Shown here: positions 9,319-17,309 of the stretch, in pieces | Layout: each line of letters starts with the position of its first letter | Numbering within the stretch: position 1 is the stretch's first letter | Virus record (IMG/VR): IMGVR_UViG_3300034418_004366 | Location: 1 to 64,000 of that record | Reading direction: 5' to 3' (one strand) | DNA: 64,000 bases | Source of the DNA: a virus | Position numbers and translations under genes: made by a program | Notes under the pieces: model-generated | Databases searched by the model: none | What the model was told of the DNA's origin: nothing | Seen by the model: the letters and a program-made list of their open reading frames with translations, nothing else

Positions 9319-9828
9319 TCAATCCCTTCCGTCAAATTTACTTTCTATTTTTTTATGAATGTTTTTAATTAAAGACTCAATGAATGAATTAGAGGTTTTT
9401 GAAAACACACTAATTGTACCACCGGCTTCATTATTGTGAGAACCTGCATTGTATTCATAAACAGGATGAACGCCTTGGTCTTCTGCTTTTAATCTGTATT
9501 CTTCGCCAAAACCATCAGCAATTTCATTTATTTCGTCTTCAAACCCTCTATACCACAAATCATACCAATCTACATCTAATATTATTTGTATTTCTTCAAA
9601 TGGTTTTGGTATAAAGTCGTCATTATGACGACCAACATTTGGGTTAAAACTCAATATGTAATTAGGAAAATAAATCATTCCATTGTTGAACTCAAAACCC
9701 TCAAGTCCTTCCTTTCTTTCTATTGTATCATAAAGTTCCCGATACAAACCATTCATAAATTCTACTTTAGTGTGATAAGGAATGTGAGTTTTACCACCAC
9801 TGTTATTTTTTAATATGTTTTTCCACAT
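9319..9828 (-). CDS. Tagged small protein (MWKNILKNN N-terminus), unknown
   Basis: 169 residues from the ATG at 9828; a TTG three codons upstream is possible. The first residues MWKNILKNN match the tag shared by 22 late proteins of this virus. The remainder is rich in aromatic and acidic residues and has no recognised domain. This is the tagged gene farthest downstream in the late operon, lying among connector and tail genes where a head-tail joining protein might be expected. That position leaves open a structural role rather than cargo. Confidence 0.7.
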   Translation of the reverse strand: MWKNILKNNSGGKTHIPYHTKVEFMNGLYRELYDTIERKEGLEGFEFNNGMIYFPNYILSFNPNVGRHNDDFIPKPFEEIQIILDVDWYDLWYRGFEDEINEIADGFGEEYRLKAEDQGVHPVYEYNAGSHNNEAGGTISVFSKTSNSFIESLIKNIHKKIESKFDGRD

Positions 9829-9833
9829 ACCAA

Positions 9834-11138
9834 TCAATCCAACATATACACTAAGTCTTTCTTACCATCAATAAGAGCCAAGCCTTCTGCACGAAGTAAA
9901 TCGTACTTTTCCTTCGCTGATATGTTTGCTCCGGTTTCAGCAATCATTATTGTTTGGTCGTCATGTCGTAGAATTTCTGCCGCTACTAATTTGGTAGTGG
10001 CTTCGTGAACTGTAGAAGGTACTCTTCCATCACCAGCAACATAAGAAACAATGATTGAGTTCTTATTATGATAAGGATACTTCTTCAAAAAGAAGATTCT
10101 TCCATCATCGCTCATCATCCAAAAGTCGCCCAAACGCTTCATATCTTCTTTGTCAGTAAAGGCTACAAGAGAACAAACTGTGGGGATTTCATTGGTAGTG
10201 GTAAAGGTTAGTGTGCTTGATGCAGAACCCGTAGCGGCTTTAGAAAGAGTGACAGTAGTTGAAGTATCAATAGAAGAAATAGTAGTAGAAGAAGGAATAT
10301 TAGTTCCTGTGACTTCCATATCTACTGCTAATTTACTAGAATCGGCTACAGTTAAACTAGTGCTAGTATTACTAGTAGTACAGGACTGTTGAATAGTAGC
10401 CTTTAGTGTGCAACCTGCTCCATCATCACCGGATAATAAAGATGAAATTAAGACTTTAGTACCGTCTTGGTCGTCTTTCTGCGAGAAGAAAAAATCGGAA
10501 ACATTGAGATTACTAGATGATAGTTCCTTTGAAGCAGTTGCTCCTGTAAATTGGGAGGTGTTCGATGGAAACTTTTCGTTAATCAAATCAACAATTTCAT
10601 TATTGGTAGTCTTTATTCCGAAGGTAGTACAAAACTCATCGTTTGCTAAAGCGGAAACATCGTTTTCTGCTAACAGTTCAAAAGAAACCCCACTATTAGG
10701 TAGTTGGAAAATAAGAGAATGAATATCTCTAAAGTTTTCTAGGAGAGTAATCGAGGCTTGAGCAGAAGCCAATTCTCGATAGGCGTTTCCTTCCCAAACT
10801 CTTAGACTTACAATCTTTCTAATCTTCATCTGTTGCAGTTGTATAAATCCTACATAGCCTCCATAATAAGACATTATTGGATGGCGAGTAAATTCAAAAT
10901 CCTTGAACTCATTCTTCCAAATGATAGGTCGATAAGAACGGTTAATTTTCTCATCAACCATTCCTTCTATTCTCTTAATGATTGAGCCGACTTGTGCGGC
11001 AGATGGATTAGTACCGGAAGTAAATGGAGTCACCTGTAGTAAATCCGATACTGCTCCAATATCTGTATAGAATCCTTGCCCTGTAGCATAGTTTGGGTTA
11101 ATCGAGGTATAGTCACTGGGGGAGGATGCAACTGGCAT
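9834..11138 (-). CDS. Putative head-tail connector (gp6-like) with inserted Ig-like module
   Basis: 434 residues, ATG start after AAGGTGATATA. The N-terminal 90 residues have the arrangement of gp6-type head-tail adaptor proteins: PFTSGTNPSAAQVGSIIKRI followed by a helix ending in VDEKINRSYRP. The middle (about 240-330) holds a Thr/Ser-rich insert with the same MEVTGT..IP..TT pattern as the protein at 8414-9133. The C-terminal 100 residues are compact and end with a helix. Function is inferred from the N-terminal pattern and from its position between head and tail genes. Confidence 0.6.
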   Translation of the reverse strand: MPVASSPSDYTSINPNYATGQGFYTDIGAVSDLLQVTPFTSGTNPSAAQVGSIIKRIEGMVDEKINRSYRPIIWKNEFKDFEFTRHPIMSYYGGYVGFIQLQQMKIRKIVSLRVWEGNAYRELASAQASITLLENFRDIHSLIFQLPNSGVSFELLAENDVSALANDEFCTTFGIKTTNNEIVDLINEKFPSNTSQFTGATASKELSSSNLNVSDFFFSQKDDQDGTKVLISSLLSGDDGAGCTLKATIQQSCTTSNTSTSLTVADSSKLAVDMEVTGTNIPSSTTISSIDTSTTVTLSKAATGSASSTLTFTTTNEIPTVCSLVAFTDKEDMKRLGDFWMMSDDGRIFFLKKYPYHNKNSIIVSYVAGDGRVPSTVHEATTKLVAAEILRHDDQTIMIAETGANISAKEKYDLLRAEGLALIDGKKDLVYMLD

Positions 11139-12736
11139 TATATCACCTTCTCTTTTAATTCGGCAAGTTCTTCTTCTAAATCATCAAAGTTTCCTAGTAT
11201 TTCGCTTATGAAATCCGAGACAAATATTTGTTGTGCGGCTAAATCATCCCCTATTAAGCGAAGATGAGGCAAGCCATAACTTGCCATTCTTTCAGCGTAT
11301 TCTTCTTCGCTTTCCGATTCTTTCATTTTTAGTGGTCTTTCTGTAGGGGTCGCGCTCCCTACTCTTTCATCCCCTTGACCTTTTACTTTTAGATTAGCCA
11401 TTTGTGTGAATTTTAATTCAGTATATTCATGGGTTATTTCAATAATAACTTCATTCTTTGCTCCTAAAACATCTCTACTAATGGCATCAGTAAATCCAGC
11501 AGTCATAAACTTCTCTATTTTAACTAATTTAGTTTCAGTTTTCTCGGCTAGTATTTCAGCCTCTGGAATCCGTTGTTGGTCTTTCCATTCAGTATCATAA
11601 GAGTTTAGTTTTTTATACAATCTTTTTGCTTCCTTTAAATCTTCATCGTATAGAAGACCATCTTCCCTCTTTTTATTGACTAGAGATAGTTCTTTGAATG
11701 TACTAAGAATATTCTTTTTCAATTGGGCTACAGCCCTTCTAGGCTCAGTAGATTTAACATGCTTTACTAATCTCTTCACTCCTTCTGTTATGAAATCGTG
11801 AGATTTTTCTTCGGTCAATTTTCTTGCACCCTTACTTTTAAAATCCAATGTCAATTTCAAATTATTAGAAATGTCTAAATCTAAAACAGATGGTAATGTG
11901 AGAAGGATAATTTTAGCAAGAACTCCTGCATCCAAATCCAAACTTGAAAAGGTTTCACCAGCAGTATTTTTCATAGACTTAATTCCAGCAGAAAATAATT
12001 CACTAGCGGCTTTGTCTAATTCATCCTTGCCTTCTAAACTAGCAATGGCCTTTACTTTTTCTGTATCAGTTTCAAGTCTAACAACTTCTGCAATACCTTG
12101 CTCTCTAAGCACTTGCGCTTTTTCATCTAAGTCTATTTCTAAAGTGAATTGTTCTCCCTTGAAGAATTTCTCTTCTGTGAATTTACCTTTAGCCTCTTCT
12201 AATCCAGCGTCTACTGCATCTAAAAGAACTTTACCTAGGCGCACATAGACTTTATCTTGTAATGCAGATAATTCATCTAGATTAAATAATGGCGATAGTT
12301 CCGCCGCAATGTTTGCCTCGTCTATATCTTCACTAGTAGGCTTTCTAAACTCGGAAAAAGAACCAAAGCCGGAAACTCTTTTCAGTAAATTAGGAGCATC
12401 TAAATCCTTTATTGAATAATTAAGTAGGCTAGGAATTATTGGAGTTTTGTCTCCCCCTCCCCCACTGTATTCGTCTTTCAATTTGTTTTTCAAATTATAC
12501 GATTCATCATTGACAATACTAGCAATAGTTCTTTGTTCTAAAGGAACTACTATTGCTTGTAATTTATCAACAAATTCTTGAAAGTTTTCTTCTGTTCCAT
12601 CGAGCGAATCTAAATCGTCTAAAATTTTAGATTCGCTCGATAAGTGTTCATCAAAAATATATTCTACAATATCCTTTTCTAAGGTATCCTTATCTAAGTT
12701 GTAAGTCGTTGTACGATTTAGTTTGAAATTGACCAA
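11138..12736 (-). CDS. Large charged helical protein, unknown (head/connector region)
   Basis: 532 residues. The start is a TTG at 12736, four bases after AAGGTGATT; no nearby ATG is better placed. The protein is almost fully helical with long Lys/Glu/Leu-rich stretches suggesting coiled coils, a GGGGD linker near residue 92, and no cysteines. It lies between the 216-residue protein and the connector gene and shares a one-base overlap with the latter. I do not recognise the family; an internal or connector-associated virion protein is possible. Confidence 0.6.
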   Translation of the reverse strand: MVNFKLNRTTTYNLDKDTLEKDIVEYIFDEHLSSESKILDDLDSLDGTEENFQEFVDKLQAIVVPLEQRTIASIVNDESYNLKNKLKDEYSGGGGDKTPIIPSLLNYSIKDLDAPNLLKRVSGFGSFSEFRKPTSEDIDEANIAAELSPLFNLDELSALQDKVYVRLGKVLLDAVDAGLEEAKGKFTEEKFFKGEQFTLEIDLDEKAQVLREQGIAEVVRLETDTEKVKAIASLEGKDELDKAASELFSAGIKSMKNTAGETFSSLDLDAGVLAKIILLTLPSVLDLDISNNLKLTLDFKSKGARKLTEEKSHDFITEGVKRLVKHVKSTEPRRAVAQLKKNILSTFKELSLVNKKREDGLLYDEDLKEAKRLYKKLNSYDTEWKDQQRIPEAEILAEKTETKLVKIEKFMTAGFTDAISRDVLGAKNEVIIEITHEYTELKFTQMANLKVKGQGDERVGSATPTERPLKMKESESEEEYAERMASYGLPHLRLIGDDLAAQQIFVSDFISEILGNFDDLEEELAELKEKVI

Positions 12737-12748
12737 TGTAAATCACCT

Positions 12749-13399
12749 TCACATTAGCCACTTGCCCCAAGCCGCTAATTTCTGTGCTTTTTGGGCTAGG
12801 TGTAATCCGCTTTGTGGAGGCTCATAACTCATTTGTCCTGTGCTTGGGTCAATCCAATATGGCCTACCATAGTTGTCTTGTCCACTAGGAGGAATAGGGT
12901 AGCCGCTTCCGTTGTTCATTGCTAGCCCTGTTGCTCCATATGTTCCTTGTTGAATTGGTTGTTGAGGCATACCTTGTGCGGGATTAGATGCTCCACTAAA
13001 TCCTTGTGATTCTAGGTATTGTTGTTTAGCCATTTTTCTTTGATTGATAATTTCCGAATTGATGGCAGAATTTAAGATAGCGTTCATATCCAAGTCAATA
13101 TTTTCTTGAGTAATCTGTTCGTATTCTCTTAGACTATCACTACTAACCTTCATGTTTCCAGTAGTAGAATCTTGATAGAACTCTAATTTAGTGAGCATCT
13201 TACTAACGCTCCTATCAATTACATCTTCCATCAACTGCTCCAAACTAGATAAGAACTGTTCACCATGATATTGAAAGAACTCTTCCACATGGTTCTCTTG
13301 TAAAGACAGAAGATTATTGACCGTCTTAAATTGAGTATCATTCTGCGCTTGTACTGCGCCCATAACTGCTGTATTGCTTGTTCCAAAAACGCCCATCAT
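12749..13399 (-). CDS. Unknown protein with Pro/Gln/Gly-rich C-terminal half
   Basis: 216 residues. Residues 1-120 are helical; the C-terminal half is low-complexity, rich in Gln, Gly, Pro and Tyr, with a GRPYWIDPSTGQMSYEPP segment that superficially resembles a WW-domain strand pair. The ATG follows AGGTGAACA and overlaps the upstream stop by four bases. No family recognised. The disordered tail and location between zinc protein and connector genes suggest a virion protein. Confidence 0.6.
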   Translation of the reverse strand: MMGVFGTSNTAVMGAVQAQNDTQFKTVNNLLSLQENHVEEFFQYHGEQFLSSLEQLMEDVIDRSVSKMLTKLEFYQDSTTGNMKVSSDSLREYEQITQENIDLDMNAILNSAINSEIINQRKMAKQQYLESQGFSGASNPAQGMPQQPIQQGTYGATGLAMNNGSGYPIPPSGQDNYGRPYWIDPSTGQMSYEPPQSGLHLAQKAQKLAAWGKWLM

Positions 13400-14025
13400 T
13401 GTTCACCTTTTTTTATAATTTCGCCCATTCTTTCGCTTGCCAATCGTATTTCTAAGGAGAGTCTGTTTAATTCTTCAATGGGTTTTTCTTCTCCTTCGGT
13501 TTTGGGTGGACTTATCGCCCAACCAATCGCCGCTAGAGAAATAACATCGGCCTTTGATAGTGTGGTAAGTGGTCCCTTAGATAAAACTTGGGGCATTCTA
13601 GGCTTTGGAATAAACGCTTTGAAATCAAGACCATGCTCATCTGCTAGTATCTGTTGTTGTAGCATTTCCAGTTGTCTGTGATGTGTAGCGTGTTTGGGAC
13701 AGTAAGTACCTCGCATCGGCCTACCTTTAGTCACATGGCTTAGGGGAATAGGTGGCCTCATGTAATCTCCGTTATCCCAAACATGGTGGACACCACAGAC
13801 AACACAACGGTCTTTTAGATTAAATTTCCAGCCGTACTTGATGAATAAGAATTTCTTTTTTTCTGCATTGAGTACTTTGGTAATCTCTTTCAGCATCTTC
13901 TTTGGTTTAATTTGTACGAAAGAATATTCGGAAACCGGACCTGCGGCTCTTGCGCTCATTAGAGGAGGCAAGAACGAACTAGCAAGACTAGGATTGTTGG
14001 CGATTAGGTTGGGCTGTTGAAACAT
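13396..14025 (-). CDS. Putative zinc-binding protein, unknown
   Basis: 209 residues. A likely single zinc site is formed by CVVCG (near residue 60) and YCPKHATHH (near residue 95), i.e. CxxC plus C and His residues. The C-terminal 80 residues are helical. Start ATG is preceded by GAGGAATAATT. In other tailed viruses small zinc proteins occur at the head-tail interface, but no homology is claimed. Confidence 0.6.
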   Translation of the reverse strand: MFQQPNLIANNPSLASSFLPPLMSARAAGPVSEYSFVQIKPKKMLKEITKVLNAEKKKFLFIKYGWKFNLKDRCVVCGVHHVWDNGDYMRPPIPLSHVTKGRPMRGTYCPKHATHHRQLEMLQQQILADEHGLDFKAFIPKPRMPQVLSKGPLTTLSKADVISLAAIGWAISPPKTEGEEKPIEELNRLSLEIRLASERMGEIIKKGEQ

Positions 14026-14069
14026 AATTATTCCTCGTTTTCTTTTCTTTGTATAGGTTTCTGTCGCCT

Positions 14070-14609
14070 CTATGCGCTACCATCTCTTACCTTTCTAATT
14101 GCTCTCATGGTTTCATCATAAAGCCTAGACAACATTTTTTCCAACTGCCTGTCTTTTTTACCTACTAGTTTTCTAATGTGATTATTAACCTGAGACATTA
14201 CAGACCTAACTGAACTTTTTGTTCCATCTAAATGACTCAATCTTTCGTAGTCCTTTCCGCTTCCAAATGCAAATGACTCATTGATAATAGCATAGTTATA
14301 GAAAATTTTAAGTTTTTCACCAATAGAATCTAATGTTGCATTACCTTCTGCATACTGTTTAACTATAGAGTCCAATTCCTTAAGAACTGTATCCATGCTA
14401 TTGCCTAATTCTTTTGCATATTCTCTGTGGGATAATTCATGCGTCACTACATTAGCAAACTCAACAACTCTTTCCATATCGTCATAGCCTCTTGCTACTG
14501 TATTAAAATTATCTAAGTTGATTAAAACCTCATCAGTTTGTTTATCATAGACCCCTTTATATCCCCCTTCATTAGTGAATCTGTCCACTTTTAAAATATC
14601 CTTCCACAT
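14070..14609 (-). CDS. Tagged zincin-like metallopeptidase
   Basis: 179 residues starting MWKDILKVDRF, the shared late-protein tag in its short form. Residues 54-62 read VVTHELSHR and contain HELSH (57-61), the HExxH zinc-binding motif of zincin metallopeptidases. A third zinc ligand cannot be assigned with certainty; His or Glu residues in the helix at about 100-130 are candidates. The rest is helical and basic at the C-terminus. A protease carrying the same tag as many small late proteins suggests delivery with the virion and a target in the assembling particle, the envelope or the host. It lies four bases from the GTPase gene. Confidence 0.7.
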   Translation of the reverse strand: MWKDILKVDRFTNEGGYKGVYDKQTDEVLINLDNFNTVARGYDDMERVVEFANVVTHELSHREYAKELGNSMDTVLKELDSIVKQYAEGNATLDSIGEKLKIFYNYAIINESFAFGSGKDYERLSHLDGTKSSVRSVMSQVNNHIRKLVGKKDRQLEKMLSRLYDETMRAIRKVRDGSA

Positions 14610-14613
14610 AATA

Positions 14614-15276
14614 TCAGTAATCCTTTATCATTGTAATAACGCCCTTGTAGACCATTTCCGGCTGAGATTTAGCGGAAATAATATACTTGTAAGTTGGTAT
14701 TCCCTTATCGTTTAACTGTTGCATCCCATATTTAAATGGAGCGAAGATTGAATGCTTAGAAATATCCACATCTTCCTTGTATTTATCTCCCCAAATGTCA
14801 TACTTGTTAGCCCAAATACCAACGGCTAGGGGGTAATCGGTATTCTTTTTCTTTTTACCATTGGGCCAAGTTTGACTACAAATAGCATCAACTAAAAACT
14901 TCCATGCAAGTTGATGGTCTAAATTAGCGGCAGAATCTAAATGTCTATGGTCTACTACAAAAATGACATATTTGACATTTCTACTTCGTATATCGTCAAT
15001 CCACTGCTTCCAATAAATTGCTTCCCCACCCATATCTGCGGTCTTAACAGTGTGGGTATCTCCGTCCATCTTAATTGTTTTTCTAGAAGCCCTTTGCCTA
15101 CCTACAGTTCTATCTCTAATTTCCGGTACTTCGCCTCTCGTTCTAAGTTGATGATGTAAAGTAGTCTTACCTACCATTGTAGCCCCGTAGACTCCAAATT
15201 GGATAGCGTGAATTCTCTTGTAAAATGCCACTGTTGCTTCAATACAAACTACAGCAAAACCGGCTAGAACAGACAT
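14614..15276 (-). CDS. Ras/Arf-like small GTPase with N-terminal hydrophobic segment
   Basis: 220 residues. All main G-motifs are visible: G1/P-loop GATMVGKTT (31-39), G3 DMGG (81-84), G4 NKYD (157-160) and G5 SAKS (201-204); a Thr in the region 50-60 could serve as G2. This is the pattern of translation-factor-class small GTPases rather than a AAA or terminase ATPase. The first about 20 residues (VLAGFAVVCIEATVAF) are hydrophobic and could anchor it to a membrane. The start follows TTGAGGTATTCAA. Downstream of it is a zincin, upstream are two membrane proteins. Virus-encoded GTPases of this type are unusual; its role is unknown. Confidence 0.8.
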   Translation of the reverse strand: MSVLAGFAVVCIEATVAFYKRIHAIQFGVYGATMVGKTTLHHQLRTRGEVPEIRDRTVGRQRASRKTIKMDGDTHTVKTADMGGEAIYWKQWIDDIRSRNVKYVIFVVDHRHLDSAANLDHQLAWKFLVDAICSQTWPNGKKKKNTDYPLAVGIWANKYDIWGDKYKEDVDISKHSIFAPFKYGMQQLNDKGIPTYKYIISAKSQPEMVYKGVITMIKDY

Positions 15277-15285
15277 TTGAATACC

Positions 15286-15516
15286 TCAATGCCATAAATA
15301 ATCCCAAAAACTTACTGTCTTATCTATGAGCCAACCCATAATACTAATGTCGAAAACGACACCTATTATATTACCTACCAAGAAAAAAAATAAAGTAGAA
15401 CAACCGCCCCAAAACCATGCTCTCATTTTAATAAAAAACAAATCAGCAGAATGCGCTCTTTGTTGATTATAAGCATAGTCGGAGTCACTGAAACCCATTA
15501 TGTCGCCAAGAACCAT
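15286..15516 (-). CDS. Small membrane protein
   Basis: 76 residues, ATG with GAGGTGG four bases upstream. One clear transmembrane segment (about residues 33-53, AWFWGGCSTLFFFLVGNIIG) and a second weaker hydrophobic stretch near the C-terminus. It sits in a three-gene set with another membrane protein and a GTPase. Possible roles are a virion membrane component, a holin-like protein or a partner of the GTPase; the sequence does not decide. Confidence 0.65.
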   Translation of the reverse strand: MVLGDIMGFSDSDYAYNQQRAHSADLFFIKMRAWFWGGCSTLFFFLVGNIIGVVFDISIMGWLIDKTVSFWDYLWH

Positions 15517-15525
15517 TCAACCACC

Positions 15526-15924
15526 TCATTGCAGGGTGGCTAAGAAATCGGCTGAAACTCCCTCAGTTTCATATTGCGGAGAAATTTGGGGTATTCTATT
15601 AGTTTGATTTTCGTTTTGAAATGTCTTCAAAGAATCTTGCATCTTCTTTCTTTGTTGTTCATCTTTAGCGATTCTTTGCCAATAAGCAGTAATCCTTCTG
15701 TCCAAAAGCCACATCTCAATTTTGTCATTAAGAGCCAAGTCAAATAGTGCCTTCATTACCATAACGGACCCTACTGTAATGAGTCCAAACAATACGCCGT
15801 GCATTAGAATGGTATATGGAAAGTTCAAACCGAATTTAGCGTAGAAGAAAACATTCGCTCCACTAACTGTACCTACGAATAGGATAGTCATAATCAATCG
15901 AGTGTCGTGATTCAATGCTGGCAA
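15526..15924 (-). CDS. Membrane protein with two transmembrane segments
   Basis: 132 residues. The start is a TTG at 15924, five bases after GAGGTGG. Two hydrophobic helices (about 9-30 and 37-63) are followed by a charged, probably cytoplasmic tail rich in Gln and Lys. Topology is holin-like but no family is recognised. Neighbours are a small membrane protein and a GTPase, suggesting a shared membrane-related function. Confidence 0.65.
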   Translation of the reverse strand: MPALNHDTRLIMTILFVGTVSGANVFFYAKFGLNFPYTILMHGVLFGLITVGSVMVMKALFDLALNDKIEMWLLDRRITAYWQRIAKDEQQRKKMQDSLKTFQNENQTNRIPQISPQYETEGVSADFLATLQ

Positions 15925-15933
15925 TTAACCACC

Positions 15934-16233
15934 TCAATTAAATTCCACTGAAATGTGTGCAGTGGAAGAACCGGCTTCTGCTATTTCCAAAAATATACCG
16001 CTAGTGCATAATACACCGTGCATATCATATTCTAGATTATACTGTCCTGTGGTCGTATTGTGAATTCTAGCAATTTCTGTACCGCTATTATCTTGTCCAT
16101 CAAACACTTTAACGGTCACTGCCGCATTGCTAGCAATAACAATGTTAGCGTGAATGCTTTTCAATCTGCACTGCGTCTTAGAAATTATTGCGCTTGCCCC
16201 AAGGACTCCACTGCTTCTGCATGTATCTGCCAT
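15934..16233 (-). CDS. Small beta-rich virion protein, possible decoration protein
   Basis: 99 residues from the ATG at 16233, which has AAGTGATGTT upstream; a GTG at 16290 overlapping the preceding stop would add 19 residues. The sequence is Ala/Ser/Thr-rich with alternating strands and no charge clusters. It lies three genes after the major capsid protein among other small head proteins, so capsid decoration or head completion is plausible by position only. Confidence 0.55.
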   Translation of the reverse strand: MADTCRSSGVLGASAIISKTQCRLKSIHANIVIASNAAVTVKVFDGQDNSGTEIARIHNTTTGQYNLEYDMHGVLCTSGIFLEIAEAGSSTAHISVEFN

Positions 16234-16286
16234 AACATCACTTCTTAGATGTTGGTAATTAGCCCCTCTTAATGAAGGTTGTGTAA

Positions 16287-16697
16287 TCACTCTTCTTCTG
16301 TAGTGGGTTCTGCCTTGGTAGTAGTCTTCTTAGTAGTTGCCTTTTTAGCGGCAGGTTTCTTAGTAGACTTTCGGGTAGCCTTCTTTGCAGTAGCCTTCAA
16401 TTTCTCCGGAACTGTTGTTTTTGGAGGAAGTGGGGCTAAGGTATTAGCCAATGTTTCTTTGGGGACTCTAAGGTATTTAGATAGGATTTCTTTTTCACGG
16501 TTAGGTAATTTTTCGATTTCCTCTCTATCCTCGGAAGTAAATTGAACTACGCAGTTCTTACCCCCAATGTAATGTGAAGCAACGAAGGCCGAGATTGTAA
16601 TAGTCTCAGCCTTCGTCACTTCCATAAAACCCTCTACCCCGTTTCGTAGTCTCAAGGTTGGAACCTTACAAGACTCGCTTAAACGGATGGTTGCCAA
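16287..16697 (-). CDS. Small head protein with histone H1-like Lys/Ala-rich tail
   Basis: 136 residues from a TTG at 16697, five bases after GAGGTG. Residues 1-85 form a compact domain. Residues from about 98 form a low-complexity tail of Lys, Ala, Thr and Pro (ATKKATRKSTKKPAAKK-like repeats) resembling histone H1 or HU tails, then an acidic end. Such tails bind nucleic acid. In a gene two steps downstream of the capsid protein this could contact packaged DNA or form a flexible capsid-surface tail. Confidence 0.6.
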   Translation of the reverse strand: MATIRLSESCKVPTLRLRNGVEGFMEVTKAETITISAFVASHYIGGKNCVVQFTSEDREEIEKLPNREKEILSKYLRVPKETLANTLAPLPPKTTVPEKLKATAKKATRKSTKKPAAKKATTKKTTTKAEPTTEEE

Positions 16698-16706
16698 ACA
16701 AACACC

Positions 16707-17300
16707 TCAAAGAAGTCCTGTTGCACGAACTCGTAGAGTTCCCAAGTCGTCTGCTAGAGCCTTAACTCCGGCAGTGTTAGCCGCCGAACCAAGAGTGAAG
16801 CAGTAAAGGTAGCAGTATGTACCATCCGAACTAATGTCACCAACAATCCAGTGAGCATCCAACAAAGATGGGTTAGAAATCTCAACTTGTGTGAAGGATG
16901 CCAAACCGAAGTCAGCCGCCAATAGTTTTTCACCAACATGGAGAACTTGTTCATCTGCATTGCCGGTGTTAGCGGAAAGAGCAGTTGGTCCCGATGTTGT
17001 TAGAACGGTTGCAGTTAGCGTAGCAATCTCAAAGACTTGTGAGTTGTTTGCCGAAGCAGAGCCGAGAATAGTCACATAGTCACCTGCGGCAAAGCCATCA
17101 GTAAGATAACTACCAGCACCTCTTGTTAGTGTATCAGGGTCAGCATCAGCCGCAGTAATAGTTTGACTAGCGGCAGTAGCAGGGGAGCCTGTTCGGTAAG
17201 ACGAAACAGCAACACTCGCTAGTGAAACATATTGGTGTCCCACAACGAATGGCTTTGCTATACCTTTATGGTCAGCGATTAAAGTAACAGCGTTTGTCAC
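16707..17300 (-). CDS. Putative head decoration or minor capsid protein
   Basis: 197 residues from a GTG at 17300, three bases after GAGGTGAT. The protein is Ala/Thr/Gly-rich and beta-structured, with a central strand set around GDYVTILGSASANNSQVFEI. It follows the major capsid protein by nine bases, the usual place for a decoration or cement protein. No family match is claimed. Confidence 0.55.
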   Translation of the reverse strand: MTNAVTLIADHKGIAKPFVVGHQYVSLASVAVSSYRTGSPATAASQTITAADADPDTLTRGAGSYLTDGFAAGDYVTILGSASANNSQVFEIATLTATVLTTSGPTALSANTGNADEQVLHVGEKLLAADFGLASFTQVEISNPSLLDAHWIVGDISSDGTYCYLYCFTLGSAANTAGVKALADDLGTLRVRATGLL

Positions 17301-17309
17301 TTTATCACC

